This document shows, one piece after another, positions 45,256-58,847 of a stretch of DNA of 64,000 nt. The notes below the pieces were generated by a model. The model was not told where the DNA came from, did not search any database, and saw only the letters and a program-made list of their open reading frames with translations. Location of the stretch: positions 777,059 through 841,058 of the forward strand of contig NZ_FQWM01000001.1 of NCBI RefSeq assembly GCF_900129685.1, given 5' to 3'. Both the position numbers and the translations under genes were made by a program. Position 1 is the stretch's first letter. Every line of letters starts with the position of its first letter. This DNA comes from Cognatishimia maritima (GTDB lineage Bacteria; Pseudomonadota; Alphaproteobacteria; Rhodobacterales; Rhodobacteraceae).

Positions 45256-45512
45256 GCGCTTGCCTTTCCATCTTGATCCGCCTGATATAGCGTCCCTACA
45301 GCGCGCGCGCAGCCCAGAAATCGACAGGAATCACCACTCTGCCGCACAAAGCGGCAAGGCCAGTCGCGTGTGGCTTGTCTGCTTGGCGCAAAGCGATGCG
45401 GAATAATCCGCAAATGCACTTGCGCCTTGGCGTTTGATCCGTATAACCCACGACAATTTGCGCACACGGTGGTGCTGCCCACCCATACCCGCCACCAAAC
45501 CCGAGGTCTGCC

Positions 45513-48500
45513 ATGCCCAAAAGAACCGACATCTCCTCCATCATGATTATCGGCGCTGGTCCTATTGTGATCGGCCAAGCCTGTGAGTTTGACTACTCTG
45601 GCGCACAAGCCTGTAAGGCGCTGCGCGAAGAAGGCTACCGGGTTATCCTCGTGAACTCGAACCCGGCCACGATTATGACGGACCCGGGCCTTGCAGACGC
45701 AACCTATATTGAACCAATCACCCCAGAAGTTGTGGCTAAGATCATCGAGAAAGAACGCCCCGATGCGCTGCTGCCCACAATGGGCGGTCAAACGGGTCTG
45801 AACACATCGCTGGCACTGGAAGAAATGGGTGTGCTGGACAAGTTCGGCGTAGAGATGATCGGCGCAAAGCGTGATGCGATTGAAATGGCAGAAGATCGCA
45901 AACTGTTCCGCGAAGCGATGGATCGTTTGGGCATCGAAAACCCACGTGCCTCCATCGTGACAGCGCCGAAGAAAGAGAATGGCGAGGACGATCTGGACGA
46001 AGGCGTGCGCCTTGCGTTGGAAGAGTTGGAAGACATCGGCCTGCCCGCGATCATCCGCCCGGCCTTTACCATGGGCGGCACCGGTGGCGGTGTGGCCTAT
46101 AACCGCGAAGACTACATGCACTTCTGCCGCACAGGCATGGATGCTTCTCCGGTTAACCAGATCCTGATCGATGAAAGCCTGCTGGGTTGGAAAGAATACG
46201 AAATGGAAGTGGTCCGCGACAAAGCGGATAACGCGATCATCGTCTGTTCGATCGAAAACGTTGACCCAATGGGTGTGCACACCGGCGACTCGATCACGGT
46301 GGCCCCTGCCCTGACGCTGACCGACAAAGAATATCAGATCATGCGGAACCATTCCGTGAATGTTCTGCGCGAAATCGGTGTTGAGACCGGCGGCTCTAAC
46401 GTTCAGTGGGCCGTGAACCCGGTGGACGGCCGCATGGTGGTGATCGAGATGAACCCACGGGTGTCTCGTTCTTCTGCATTGGCCTCTAAGGCAACCGGTT
46501 TCCCAATCGCAAAGATCGCGGCGAAACTGGCGGTGGGCTACACGCTGGATGAATTGGACAACGACATCACCAAGGTGACGCCTGCGTCCTTTGAACCAAC
46601 CATCGACTATGTCGTCACCAAGATCCCGAAATTCGCGTTTGAGAAATTCCCCGGCTCTGAACCCTATCTGACCACAGCGATGAAATCCGTGGGCGAGGCG
46701 ATGTCAATCGGACGCACAATCCATGAGTCGATGCAAAAAGCCCTGTGCTCGATGGAGTCTGGTCTGACCGGATTTGACGAAATCGCAATTGAAGGCGCGC
46801 CAGAAAAGCCAGCCATCGTGCGCGCGTTGTCAAAACAGACGCCAGACCGTCTGCGGGTGATCGCGCAGGCTATGCGTCACGGTTTGACCAACGAAGAAAT
46901 CCAAAACGTGACCATGTTTGACCCATGGTTCTTGGACCGCATTCGCGAAATCATCGATGCTGAAGCCGAGGTGCGCAAGAACGGTCTTCCGCTCGAGCCG
47001 AAGGGGCTGCGTCACCTGAAAATGCTTGGGTTCTCTGATGCACGTCTGGCCAAACTGACTGGCCGCGACGAAGACAACGTGCGCCGTGCGCGCCTGAACC
47101 TTGGCGTGAAAGCTGTGTTCAAACGCATTGACACCTGCGCAGCTGAGTTTGAGGCGCAGACGCCATATATGTACTCGACCTACGAAGAGCCGGTGTTTGA
47201 CGAAGCCGAATGTGAGGCACGCCCATCAGACCGCAAAAAAGTGGTCATTCTGGGCGGTGGTCCAAACCGGATCGGCCAAGGGATTGAATTTGACTATTGC
47301 TGCTGTCACGCCTGCTATGCACTGACGGATGCCGGTTATGAAACCATCATGGTCAACTGTAACCCCGAAACGGTTTCAACCGACTACGACACGTCTGATC
47401 GCTTGTATTTTGAGCCGCTAACATTTGAGCACGTCATGGAAATCCTGCGCGTGGAACAGGAAAGCGGCACGTTGCATGGTGTGATTGTTCAATTTGGCGG
47501 GCAGACCCCGCTGAAACTTGCAAACGCGCTGGAAGAAGCCGGCATTCCGATTCTCGGCACGACGCCAGACGCGATTGACCTTGCCGAGGACCGTGAACGT
47601 TTCCAAGCGCTTGTGAACGAACTCGGATTGAAACAGCCGCACAACGGCATCGCGTCCACCGATGCGCAGGCGCTTGAAATCGCCGAAGAAATCGGCTTCC
47701 CGCTGGTGATCCGCCCGTCCTACGTTCTGGGCGGTCGCGCGATGGAAATCGTGCGGGATATGGCGCAGTTGGAGCGCTATATCTCTGAGGCGGTTGTCGT
47801 TTCTGGTGACAGCCCGGTTCTGCTGGACAGTTATCTGGATGGCGCAACCGAGCTGGACGTCGACGCGCTGTGTGATGGCGAAAACGTGCATATCGCGGGC
47901 ATCATGCAGCACATCGAAGAAGCGGGCGTGCACTCTGGTGACTCTGCTTGCTCTTTGCCGCCCTACAGCCTGTCCAAGGACCTGATCGAAGAAATCAAGC
48001 GCCAAACCGTCGCTCTTGCAAAAGCGCTGCACGTCAAAGGTCTGATGAATGTTCAGTTCGCCACCAAAGACAACGAGGTTTATCTTATCGAGGTGAACCC
48101 GCGCGCATCTCGGACCGTGCCGTTTGTGGCGAAAGCCACCGACAGTGCGATTGCGTCCATCGCAGCGCGTCTGATGGCTGGAGAGCCTCTGTCGAACTTC
48201 CCGCTACGTGCCCCTTATCAGGAAGGCACAGACATCAGCCAGCCGCAACCAATCGCAGACCAGATGACCTTGGCCGACCCGAATATGCCTTGGTTCTCCG
48301 TCAAAGAGGCCGTGATGCCGTTCAACCGTTTCCCCGGTGTGGATACGATCCTTGGGCCAGAAATGCGCTCGACCGGCGAGGTGATGGGCTGGGATCGCGA
48401 CTTTGCGACCGCCTTCCTGAAGGCACAGATGGGCGCGGGCATGAAGCTGCCAACGGAAGGCAAGGTCTTTATTTCGATCAAAGATGCGGACAAAACACCA

Positions 48501-48857
48501 CTGATGCTCGAAGCAGCGACCCTCTTGATTGAAATGGGCTTTAGCCTTGTTGCCACAACCGGCACGTCGTCTTGGCTGTCAGAGCAAGGCGTCGCCTGTG
48601 AGCGGGTCAACAAAGTCTACGAAGGGCGCCCGAACATCGTCGATCTGTTGAAGAATGACGAGATTGCGCTGGTGATGAACACCACAGAAGGCGCGCAGGC
48701 GGTTGAAGACAGCCGCGATATCCGCGCCGTGGCTCTGAACGACCGCATCCCATATTTCACGACGGCTGCGGGATCGCATTCTGCTGCGCTTGCCATCCAA
48801 GCACTGCGTAAGGGCGACCTTGAGGTGCGCAGCCTGCAGGGTTTGACAGCCGCCTAA
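45513..48857 (+). CDS. carB: carbamoyl-phosphate synthase large subunit
   Basis: A 1114-residue enzyme with two homologous ATP-grasp halves: the first with [22 protein letters not shown] at the start, the second with [21 protein letters not shown] near 572. The C-terminal MGS-type allosteric domain covers about 970-1114. It makes carbamoyl phosphate for arginine and pyrimidine synthesis. The gene is monocistronic here; carA lies elsewhere. The 257-base upstream region contains a TGCGGA-ATAA-TCCGCA hairpin at 45397-45412. Confidence 0.97.
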   Translation: MPKRTDISSIMIIGAGPIVIGQACEFDYSGAQACKALREEGYRVILVNSNPATIMTDPGLADATYIEPITPEVVAKIIEKERPDALLPTMGGQTGLNTSLALEEMGVLDKFGVEMIGAKRDAIEMAEDRKLFREAMDRLGIENPRASIVTAPKKENGEDDLDEGVRLALEELEDIGLPAIIRPAFTMGGTGGGVAYNREDYMHFCRTGMDASPVNQILIDESLLGWKEYEMEVVRDKADNAIIVCSIENVDPMGVHTGDSITVAPALTLTDKEYQIMRNHSVNVLREIGVETGGSNVQWAVNPVDGRMVVIEMNPRVSRSSALASKATGFPIAKIAAKLAVGYTLDELDNDITKVTPASFEPTIDYVVTKIPKFAFEKFPGSEPYLTTAMKSVGEAMSIGRTIHESMQKALCSMESGLTGFDEIAIEGAPEKPAIVRALSKQTPDRLRVIAQAMRHGLTNEEIQNVTMFDPWFLDRIREIIDAEAEVRKNGLPLEPKGLRHLKMLGFSDARLAKLTGRDEDNVRRARLNLGVKAVFKRIDTCAAEFEAQTPYMYSTYEEPVFDEAECEARPSDRKKVVILGGGPNRIGQGIEFDYCCCHACYALTDAGYETIMVNCNPETVSTDYDTSDRLYFEPLTFEHVMEILRVEQESGTLHGVIVQFGGQTPLKLANALEEAGIPILGTTPDAIDLAEDRERFQALVNELGLKQPHNGIASTDAQALEIAEEIGFPLVIRPSYVLGGRAMEIVRDMAQLERYISEAVVVSGDSPVLLDSYLDGATELDVDALCDGENVHIAGIMQHIEEAGVHSGDSACSLPPYSLSKDLIEEIKRQTVALAKALHVKGLMNVQFATKDNEVYLIEVNPRASRTVPFVAKATDSAIASIAARLMAGEPLSNFPLRAPYQEGTDISQPQPIADQMTLADPNMPWFSVKEAVMPFNRFPGVDTILGPEMRSTGEVMGWDRDFATAFLKAQMGAGMKLPTEGKVFISIKDADKTPLMLEAATLLIEMGFSLVATTGTSSWLSEQGVACERVNKVYEGRPNIVDLLKNDEIALVMNTTEGAQAVEDSRDIRAVALNDRIPYFTTAAGSHSAALAIQALRKGDLEVRSLQGLTAA

Positions 48858-49486
48858 AGGTGGACGCCGAACAGCAGGAATAAAATTGGCACCGGCGCCA
48901 CTGCAAGCGCCGTTGCCACACAAAACCAAACGGGCGAATACAGCCGGCTCATCCCCGCGAAAAGCGCAATCCCGCCGCCGCCGCCCAGCACCGCATTGCC
49001 CGGAATGTTAAATAAGACCGCGATGGCCAGATAGCGGTAGCGCAACAATAGCGGCAGGTAGCGCCCGGGTACGTTTTGGGTCAGGAAACTGCGCCGCTCT
49101 GCCCCGGTCATCTCCTCTGCCTGCCGCACAAAGAATGCCGCGCGTTTCAAATGCAGCGCTGTAAAAATCCGTGTCAGCAGCGAGAGCGGCACAAGATGCC
49201 CAACCGCAAAGGCCAACCAAAGCGCCGCCACCATGCAGAGGTAGACCAGCACTGCAATGCGCGCGCCGAAGACCATCATCAGGCCAAATCCGATCTCTGC
49301 GCCGGGTACAAATGGTATCGCAGAGGTCACAAGGAACAGCCCCGCGACAACCAATGTCATCCAACCAAATGGCCCGCTGTCCTCTCCTGGCACATGCAGC
49401 CACATCGGCGAGGCGTTCCCAATCAGGAACCCACCGCCCAGTAGCAGCGCATAAAGCGCGAGTGCTCCAATCCAACGTGTCGACAT
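48854..49486 (-). CDS. membrane protein resembling VTT/DedA family
   Basis: A 210-residue protein with five or six hydrophobic segments. The paired motifs [20 protein letters not shown] near residue 58 and [24 protein letters not shown] near 155, each with Pro-Gly before a Gly-rich helix, resemble the VTT/SNARE-associated membrane fold of DedA proteins, thought to act in lipid or small-molecule transport. Its stop overlaps the carB stop by 4 bases (convergent). Confidence 0.75.
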   Translation of the reverse strand: MSTRWIGALALYALLLGGGFLIGNASPMWLHVPGEDSGPFGWMTLVVAGLFLVTSAIPFVPGAEIGFGLMMVFGARIAVLVYLCMVAALWLAFAVGHLVPLSLLTRIFTALHLKRAAFFVRQAEEMTGAERRSFLTQNVPGRYLPLLLRYRYLAIAVLFNIPGNAVLGGGGGIALFAGMSRLYSPVWFCVATALAVAPVPILFLLFGVHL

Positions 49487-49536
49487 CGGATGAGCATAGC
49501 CACAAAACCCTTAGCGCAAATGATTATTTTCGCGCC

Positions 49537-50373
49537 CTAGGCGCGCAGCATTGCCAAAGCCACGCCACCCAACACCAAGGCCGTCGCGATTGCCAGTTGC
49601 AGCGTCACGACCTCAGAGAGCCACAGTGCCCCGCCCAGCGTTGCGATGACAGGCACGGTCAGCTGTGCAACAGCCGCGCGCGTCGATCCAAGGCGCGGAA
49701 CAATCGCGTACCACAGCGAATAGCCAAGGCCAGAGGTCACAGCACCCGAGGCAATTGCCAGCCAAACGCCTGAAGCAGAGACCCCGCTCCACTCCACAGG
49801 CCAGACCAGCAGGCTTAGCGCGGCCACCGGCGCGGCCAGTATGAAGTTTATGGCTGTGGCCTGCGTGGGGTCTCCTGCGCGTTTGCCGACCAGCGAATAG
49901 ACACCCCAACCCACGCCTGCCAATAGCATCGCCGCCATGGCAACGACCGGCGTTTTGGCATCCGGTTGCGGCCACAGCATCCAGCACAGCCCAAGGAATG
50001 CAATCGCCGTTCCCGCCCATCTGAGTGCCGGGATCGCATCCCTGTCGCGCAGGGCCGCCGCGAACATGGTGATCTGCACCATGCCAAACAACAACAGCGC
50101 CCCGACGCCCGACGGCAGTTCAAGATAAGCAAAGGAAAAGCCGAAAAGGTAGACCAGCAACGCGACCACGCCTACGGGTCTGCGCAGCACGGTGAAATCA
50201 AAGGACTGGCGCCGAACAAGCACAACGACCGCCAGCATGACCGCTCCAGCCAAAACCCGAACCACGGCAAAGGCAACCGCATCCATATCCCCGTCGACGA
50301 TGGCCATCCGGTTCAGCACCGAATTGGCGGCGAAAGCGATCATTGTCAGGACTGTCAGCAGAAATAAATGCAT
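49537..50373 (-). CDS. EamA/DMT superfamily transporter
   Basis: A 278-residue protein with ten predicted membrane helices in two EamA repeats: residues about 5-135 and 145-275. The typical pattern LELPSGVGALLLFGMVQITMF and the second-half GSTRAAVAQLTVPVIATLGGALWLSE are seen. It likely exports a metabolite; the substrate is unknown. ATG 50373 is chosen, eight codons inside the longest open frame. Confidence 0.9.
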   Translation of the reverse strand: MHLFLLTVLTMIAFAANSVLNRMAIVDGDMDAVAFAVVRVLAGAVMLAVVVLVRRQSFDFTVLRRPVGVVALLVYLFGFSFAYLELPSGVGALLLFGMVQITMFAAALRDRDAIPALRWAGTAIAFLGLCWMLWPQPDAKTPVVAMAAMLLAGVGWGVYSLVGKRAGDPTQATAINFILAAPVAALSLLVWPVEWSGVSASGVWLAIASGAVTSGLGYSLWYAIVPRLGSTRAAVAQLTVPVIATLGGALWLSEVVTLQLAIATALVLGGVALAMLRA

Positions 50374-50431
50374 CGATAGGCTTTCTTCTTGGTCCAAATA
50401 CCTTCGCCGAAGGCATTACCACAGCGCAACG

Positions 50432-50460
50432 AAAAAAGGCCGCGCCAAAATGGCACGACC
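50432..50460 (-). terminator. rho-independent terminator of groESL
   Basis: On the minus strand a 9-bp stem (50452-50460 with 50438-50446, two G-U type pairs) has an ATTTT loop and is followed by six Ts. It ends the groESL transcript. Confidence 0.85.
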
Positions 50461-50488
50461 CTCAGTTCTCACGCGTTTGTGCGGCTGA

Positions 50489-52150
<1,662 letters not shown>

Positions 52151-52183
52151 CTATGTTTCGGTGTTGTGTTCAGGGTCTGCGAC

Positions 52184-52471
52184 TTAGGACAGGATGCCCA
52201 TGATGTCGGACTCTTTCATGATCAGCAGCTCTTCACCCTCGAGGGTGATTTCAGTGCCGGACCATTTGCCGAACAGAACCTTGTCGCCAGCAGACACAGC
52301 TGGTGCGATCAACTCGCCGCTGTCTTTGCGTGCGCCTTCGCCGACTGCGATTACTTCGCCTTCAGCTGGTTTTTCTTTTGCGGAATCTGGAATAATCAGG
52401 CCGCCTGCTGTTTTCTCTTCGCTTTCAGTGCGACGAACCAACACGCGGTCATGCAGTGGTGTAAATGCCAT
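52184..52471 (-). CDS. groES: co-chaperonin GroES
   Basis: A 95-residue GroES with the N-terminal [36 protein letters not shown] containing the mobile loop, and the C-terminal [31 protein letters not shown]. It lies 51 bases upstream of groEL in the same transcript. Confidence 0.98.
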   Translation of the reverse strand: MAFTPLHDRVLVRRTESEEKTAGGLIIPDSAKEKPAEGEVIAVGEGARKDSGELIAPAVSAGDKVLFGKWSGTEITLEGEELLIMKESDIMGILS

Positions 52472-52518
52472 GGTTAGGTTTCCCTACTTTAGTTTCTCCC
52501 TCACTCCGAGCGGAGCGA

Positions 52519-52545
52519 TTAGCACTCCCAATCGGCGAGTGCTAA
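52519..52545. promoter_or_regulatory. CIRCE element for HrcA repressor
   Basis: TTAGCACTC-N9-GAGTGCTAA matches the CIRCE consensus without mismatch. It sits 48-74 bases before the groES start, at or just after the expected transcription start. HrcA binding and heat control are established for this element in other bacteria. Confidence 0.96.
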
Positions 52546-52553
52546 CAGGCGAA

Positions 52554-52582
52554 TAGCTAGGCATGTCAAAGCAGGGAGTCAA
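52554..52582 (-). promoter_or_regulatory. predicted sigma70 promoter of groESL
   Basis: On the minus strand TTGACT (52577-52582) and TAGCTA (52554-52559) are separated by exactly 17 bases. The predicted start lies about 7 bases further, directly before the CIRCE element. Confidence 0.6.
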
Positions 52583-52620
52583 CAAGCTTAGCAAAATTTT
52601 CTGATGGCTTTTTAGGCGCT

Positions 52621-53394
52621 TTAAGAAGCGACGGCGGCGGGTCGCTTAACAGACTGGATTTGCAAGAGATCAGGATAGCTCAGAACGCCCATGGCGGCGG
52701 TCCATTTGAACGAGACCAACTCCTTGTCTGAGGCAATCATCTGATCTTGCCGGGCAAGGTTGGCGATGTGGGCCTGAAACTCCCCCATTTCCTTAACAAC
52801 CTGTCGCACGGTGTCGGGCAGCATTCGGCGACCCAAAGTTGTGAAAGCAAGATCTTCTTCATTCGCTCTATCGATTGTGTCTAAAACAAACTGCTGGCTG
52901 ATCCGTTTTACATGGGGATGAAGCGCGCCGAAGGGCCGAAACTTAAACGGCTGCGTCACTTTCAGGCGGATTTGTCCTTCCGGCATCAACTCTGCGAGGC
53001 CCATCATTTCCAGCGAGCGGCCATAATGATCGATATCAAGAGGTGTCAGCCCATAGATCTTTGCAATTTCTGGCGCCGGGAAATCTTCACGCAACAGAAT
53101 GAAGAAATGGAACAACGACGCATCTGCTGCTAGCGCCGCCTCAGTTTCGCGCGGCAAATAGGCAGCGGCGGCTTGCGTGCGCCGTGCACGTTGCAGCACT
53201 TCTTCAGGGGGCAACTCCAGCAGGTCACATAGCTCAAACAACCGGGACATCTTGCAATCACGCTGTGCAAACATGCGTTTCACGGAAACCTCTGAAAGGC
53301 CAAGCGCCTCTCCGACCATGGCATAGGTCATGCCCCGCGCTCGCAATGTGCGCTTCAAAATTTCAAATGCATCCGCAAGCAATCTGTTTTCCAT
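52621..53394 (-). CDS. XRE-type helix-turn-helix regulator
   Basis: This 257-residue protein has an N-terminal Cro/C1-type helix-turn-helix (about residues 10-65: RARGMTYAMVGEALGLSEVSVKRMF). The rest is helical, with a segment FHFFILLREDFPAPEIAKIYGLTPLDIDHYGRSLEMMG that looks like a second small helical domain. It is divergent from the beta-propeller gene; the shared 110-base region has two palindromes. Confidence 0.85.
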   Translation of the reverse strand: MENRLLADAFEILKRTLRARGMTYAMVGEALGLSEVSVKRMFAQRDCKMSRLFELCDLLELPPEEVLQRARRTQAAAAYLPRETEAALAADASLFHFFILLREDFPAPEIAKIYGLTPLDIDHYGRSLEMMGLAELMPEGQIRLKVTQPFKFRPFGALHPHVKRISQQFVLDTIDRANEEDLAFTTLGRRMLPDTVRQVVKEMGEFQAHIANLARQDQMIASDKELVSFKWTAAMGVLSYPDLLQIQSVKRPAAVAS

Positions 53395-53412
53395 ACCAAC
53401 ACCTGCTATTTC

Positions 53413-53453
53413 GTATCACTAATTGATACCCAATTCGCTCAATATTGCAATAT
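53413..53453. promoter_or_regulatory. two palindromes in divergent promoter
   Basis: GTATCA-CTAAT-TGATAC (53413-53429) and ATATTGCAATAT (53442-53453) are both perfect inverted repeats between the XRE regulator gene and the beta-propeller gene. They are candidates for binding of the XRE protein; the assignment is by position. Confidence 0.5.
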
Positions 53454-53504
53454 GGATCAAAAATACCTCCTTTCGAGTAAGAACAACACGAAAGGACATC
53501 CCCA

Positions 53505-54335
53505 ATGAAACACTTCGCTATTGCATTCGCCCTGATGGCTTCCACTGCCAACGCATGGGAGATCACCGGGTTTGAACATCCTGAATCCATCGTCGCCGAC
53601 GCTGCCAACGAGCAGCTTTATGTCTCTAACATTGTTGGTCATCCCGCTGAGGCAGATGGCGTGGGCTATATCAGTCTGGTTTCCTTTGATGGCAAAGTCA
53701 TCGAACAAAAGTGGTCCACCGGCATGGATGCCCCGAAGGGCATGGCGCTCTTTGGCGATAGCCTTCTGGTCTCTGATCTCACCAAGTTTCATGTCATCGA
53801 CAGGGCCAGCGGAGAAATCACCCAGACCGTCTCACCCGAGGGCGCGGCATTCCTGAACGACATCACAGCCTCCGGTGATCGCGCGTTTATCTCGGATATG
53901 TTTACCGGCGTGATCTACAGCTTTGATGGCAGCGAAGTATCACCGTTCTACTCTGCACCAGGCCTGCCCCACCCAAACGGACTGTGGACCGACGGCGTGA
54001 CTTTGGTGATCGGCCATTGGGGACCGGGGATGCAGCAAGATTTTTCAACCGAAAAACCGGGCGATTTGATTGCGGTGAACATCGCGACCAAAGAAGCCAC
54101 TACGATTGTCGCTGAGCTGGGCAATCTTGATGGCGTCGCCAAAACAGCAGAAGGTTTCATCGTAAACGACTGGATCAATGGTAAAATCTTCTCTGTCGTC
54201 GACGGTCAGGCCACCGAGGTTCTGCAAATGCCGCAGAGCACAGCAGACATCACGGTTTTGGGCAATACGATCTACATGCCGCATATGTTTGAAAACCGCA
54301 TCAGCACGGCAACACTTGAAACTGTGTCTAACTAA
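53505..54335 (+). CDS. secreted beta-propeller protein (SMP-30/gluconolactonase-like)
   Basis: A 276-residue protein with a Sec signal peptide (MKHFAIAFALMASTANA). The remainder reads as repeated four-stranded blades, for example HPESIVADAANEQLYVSNI, GMALFGDSLLVSDLTKFHVID, DITASGDRAFISDMFTGVIYSF, DGVAKTAEGFIVNDWINGKIFSV, each with a conserved D/N near the end. This fits a six-bladed SMP-30/NHL-type propeller in the periplasm. The ligand or reaction is unknown. An AAAGGA site precedes the ATG. Confidence 0.82.
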   Translation: MKHFAIAFALMASTANAWEITGFEHPESIVADAANEQLYVSNIVGHPAEADGVGYISLVSFDGKVIEQKWSTGMDAPKGMALFGDSLLVSDLTKFHVIDRASGEITQTVSPEGAAFLNDITASGDRAFISDMFTGVIYSFDGSEVSPFYSAPGLPHPNGLWTDGVTLVIGHWGPGMQQDFSTEKPGDLIAVNIATKEATTIVAELGNLDGVAKTAEGFIVNDWINGKIFSVVDGQATEVLQMPQSTADITVLGNTIYMPHMFENRISTATLETVSN

Positions 54336-54976
54336 GACTGGTTTCTGGCGAGTCCCTCGGGGCTCGCCGCATAGACACCACGCTCAACTTTGTTGAACCA
54401 GCCATAATGGTTGTCGCGCATAATTGCGGTGGCTGAAGGCGCGCCAGCGCCCTTGGCCACATCAGCGCCTCGGCTTGCACCATGCTCTATGACAAAGGAC
54501 AAACACCGTTCTGCTTCCTGCTGATAGCCGGTGACGATTTTGCCGTTGGTGCCACCGAGGTTAGGGTCGCCTACCCTACGGCTGAACTCTTTCAGCAAGG
54601 CACCCTTGCGGGGCTTTGACTTACGCGGGCGAAACTCGGCCGGATCGGCATGCACGTGGACGGTTTGATCGACCAAATTGACCGAGATCACGCCTATGCC
54701 AAGCCGCTTGCACAGACCCACATTGGCTTTGAAAGACCGCCAGGCGGATTTGCCTTTCCAGCGCGGCACGGCGACATAAACCCAGTCGGACAAGCGCTGA
54801 CGCGCGACTGCTTGCTGCAGCAGTGTCAGGGAAAAGCCGGTTTTTAACTCGACAATCACGGGGTCCTCATCCGCGCGGCAGGCCACAACATCCGCAGCCC
54901 CCACTTCGGCTTTGACCACAAACCCCTGCCCCTCAAGCCAGGCCTTCACCGGACCATATAACTCGGTTTCTTTCAT
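54332..54976 (-). CDS. DUF2161 (PD-(D/E)XK-type) protein
   Basis: A 214-residue protein with an N-terminal nuclease-like fold: ETELYGPVKAWLEGQGFVVKAEVGAADVVACRADEDPVIVELKTGF contains the E...D...ExK core of PD-(D/E)XK enzymes. A basic middle (RPRKSKPRKGALLKEFSRR) precedes a C-terminal domain. The family is annotated DUF2161; nuclease activity is inferred from the fold. Its stop overlaps that of the beta-propeller gene by 4 bases. Confidence 0.85.
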   Translation of the reverse strand: MKETELYGPVKAWLEGQGFVVKAEVGAADVVACRADEDPVIVELKTGFSLTLLQQAVARQRLSDWVYVAVPRWKGKSAWRSFKANVGLCKRLGIGVISVNLVDQTVHVHADPAEFRPRKSKPRKGALLKEFSRRVGDPNLGGTNGKIVTGYQQEAERCLSFVIEHGASRGADVAKGAGAPSATAIMRDNHYGWFNKVERGVYAASPEGLARNQS

Positions 54977-55032
54977 GCTCTGCACCTTGCCCCAAAGCCC
55001 TGCCCGGCATCAAGGCCGGACAGGGCCACGTG

Positions 55033-55209
55033 TTACCGCCCGCCGGTGCGACCGGGGAAAAGCATCGGTTTCCCACGTCTCGCGCGTTGCGAGGATCGAC
55101 CTTTCCAATTGTCGCTCGGTTGCGGTTTTTTGGGGGATGTCACAGCCGGCTTCTTGGGCACAATAAGACCGGCGCTGCGCTTACGCGCAGGTTTCTTGGA
55201 TTTGGGCAT
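55033..55209 (-). CDS. short basic protein, unknown function
   Basis: A 58-residue protein very rich in Lys, Arg and Pro (PKSKKPARKRSAGLIVPKKP at the N-terminus). ATG 55209 follows GGAGGGG at 4 bases, which decides the start against a longer frame. The composition suggests nucleic-acid binding or an unstructured protein. Upstream on the same strand lie two tiny reading frames with matching leaders. Confidence 0.75.
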   Translation of the reverse strand: MPKSKKPARKRSAGLIVPKKPAVTSPKKPQPSDNWKGRSSQRARRGKPMLFPGRTGGR

Positions 55210-55519
55210 AGACCCCTCCTGAATTTTATGGAAATGGGCTGCGCTTGGCACAGCAATGACGCGCCCGAAGGCACTAGCCAGACTTGTCCATTGTCAGGAT
55301 GCTCCTCTGAAAAGGTGCGGCGTTCTCACGCCAGAAAATGCGAGCGGTTAAGCTACTTTGTCCATCGTCAGGGTCTCCTTTTCAGCCCGCCCAGCCTATC
55401 CACCCGGATCAAACAGGTCAACACGCCCTTGTAGGTGTCCGCACATCCTTCACCTTTGCAAAAATGCTCTGGGGTGAATGCGCAAGGCGCAGAGGGGCAA
55501 AGCCCCTGCCAGCCTGTCA
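55210..55519 (-). other. leader region with duplicated five-codon frames
   Basis: On the minus strand two near-identical leaders are present: AGGAG, then CCTGAC, then ATG-GAC-AA. The frames MDKVA (55348-55365) and MDKSG (55274-55291) both end after five codons, and lie 74 bases apart. Between them a GGCGT-GAGA-ACGCC hairpin (55319-55332) occurs. A dispersed repeat at 55451-55508 lies upstream. No larger gene is supportable here. Confidence 0.5.
55451..55508 (+). repeat. dispersed intergenic repeat, copy B
   Basis: A 58-base element beginning CACCTTTGC and containing CTCTGGGGTGAA, a GCGCAAGGCGC centre and GAGGGGCAAAGCCCCTG. It matches copy A at 6768-6826 in order and spacing. It lies after the oxyR stop codon, in the gap before the mini-frames. 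Confidence 0.75.
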
Positions 55520-56425
55520 TCAAAGCCGATCCTGCCGTTCTTGCCCAATCCGCCGCAGCATACTGCCCAAATCTAGCAGCTGTTTCTGCAAAGGATTTGT
55601 TCTGCGCCACACCATGCCTATCGTCCGCTTGGGCGGGGCACTTTCAAATCGCGACAAGGACACGGATGTCCCGCGCTGTTCTAATGTGATGGCCATTTCC
55701 GGGATCAGCGTCAGACCAAGCCCGGCATCCACCATCTGCACCAACGTCGACAAGGATGAGCCTTCCATCAAAAGACTCGGATCGGATTGCTTGATCTCGC
55801 AAAATTCCAGCGCCTGATCGCGGAAGCAATGCCCTTCTTCCAACAAAAGCAGCTTCATCTCCTGCAATTTACTCGGGCTTGGTACGGGTTTATGGGCGTC
55901 CTGCCCCGCGCGCACGAGCACAAATTCCTCGTCAAACAGCGCAAACTCTCGGAACGCGGGTTCAGAGACCGGTAAAGCGGCAACAATAAAATCAAGCCGC
56001 GAGTGGCGCAGATCATCAAGCAGAGATTGCGTCACGGCTTCGCGCGGGCGCAATTCAAGATCGGGCAGTTCTTCGGAAAGCCCGCGAATGATGGCTGGCA
56101 AAAGATAGGGCGCAACGGTGGGGATGATCCCCATGCGCAAACGCCCCTTTAAAGGGCCTTCTGATAAGCGCGCCAGATCGCCCATTGCCTCGACATCCGC
56201 CAGTACCTTTTGGGCACGCTCCAAAAATTCCTCCCCCAAGGTGGTCAGGCGAATTTTGCGCGCAGAGCGTTCCACCAAAGGCGCGCCAAGCATGGCCTCC
56301 AACTCTTTGATCTGCACCGACAGCGCTGGTTGCGAAATCGAACAGGCCTCTGCCGCGCGGCCAAAATGCCCATGCCGCGCAAGGGCGTCAAAATAGCGGA
56401 AATGTTTGAGGGTCAGATTAATCAT
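55520..56425 (-). CDS. oxyR: hydrogen peroxide-sensing transcriptional regulator OxyR
   Basis: A LysR-type regulator of 301 residues. The DNA-binding domain covers residues 1-62 (HFRYFDALARHGHFGRAAEACSISQPALSVQIKELE). In the effector domain, Cys200 and Cys209 occur in the motif GHCFRDQALEFC, the redox pair that identifies OxyR. It is divergent from katG, its classical target. Confidence 0.95.
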   Translation of the reverse strand: MINLTLKHFRYFDALARHGHFGRAAEACSISQPALSVQIKELEAMLGAPLVERSARKIRLTTLGEEFLERAQKVLADVEAMGDLARLSEGPLKGRLRMGIIPTVAPYLLPAIIRGLSEELPDLELRPREAVTQSLLDDLRHSRLDFIVAALPVSEPAFREFALFDEEFVLVRAGQDAHKPVPSPSKLQEMKLLLLEEGHCFRDQALEFCEIKQSDPSLLMEGSSLSTLVQMVDAGLGLTLIPEMAITLEQRGTSVSLSRFESAPPKRTIGMVWRRTNPLQKQLLDLGSMLRRIGQERQDRL

Positions 56426-56434
56426 TAATTTTAA

Positions 56435-56475
56435 TTATCAAAGATAAAGTTTTTTTCAATTGGAGATTATCAAAT
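56435..56475. promoter_or_regulatory. oxyR-katG control region with repeated TTATCAAA
   Basis: TTATC-AAA-GATAA (56435-56447) is an inverted repeat, and a second TTATCAAA starts at 56467, 32 bases (three helical turns) away. This spacing fits the extended four-site contact of OxyR tetramers, though the sequence does not match the E. coli consensus closely. Confidence 0.5.
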
Positions 56476-56486
56476 TGCCCGGCTAG

Positions 56487-58706
<2,220 letters not shown>

Positions 58707-58728
58707 CAGCGCCCAACGTCACCAGATT

Positions 58729-58757
58729 GGCCCGGCGCATGGCGGCGGGCCTTTCTT
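58729..58757 (+). terminator. terminator of katG
   Basis: GGCCCG (58729-58734) pairs with CGGGCC (58746-58751), followed by TTTCTTT. It ends katG before ppaC. Confidence 0.7.
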
Positions 58758-58847
58758 TGTGTGGCACTGCGAAAACCTGTCACGTGACATTGCGTTTGGC
58801 CCCGCCTATAAGGCGCTCAAATTTGCATCCCTGCGAGGAAAATCAAC

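Noticed and set aside
45189-46352. 387-codon open frame on the minus strand
   Set aside because: It overlaps the carB 5' end and pabB; no family is recognised.
55368-55610. 80-codon open frame on the minus strand
   Set aside because: It overlaps the oxyR 3' end and runs through the dispersed repeat and the mini-frame leader; its content follows from these.
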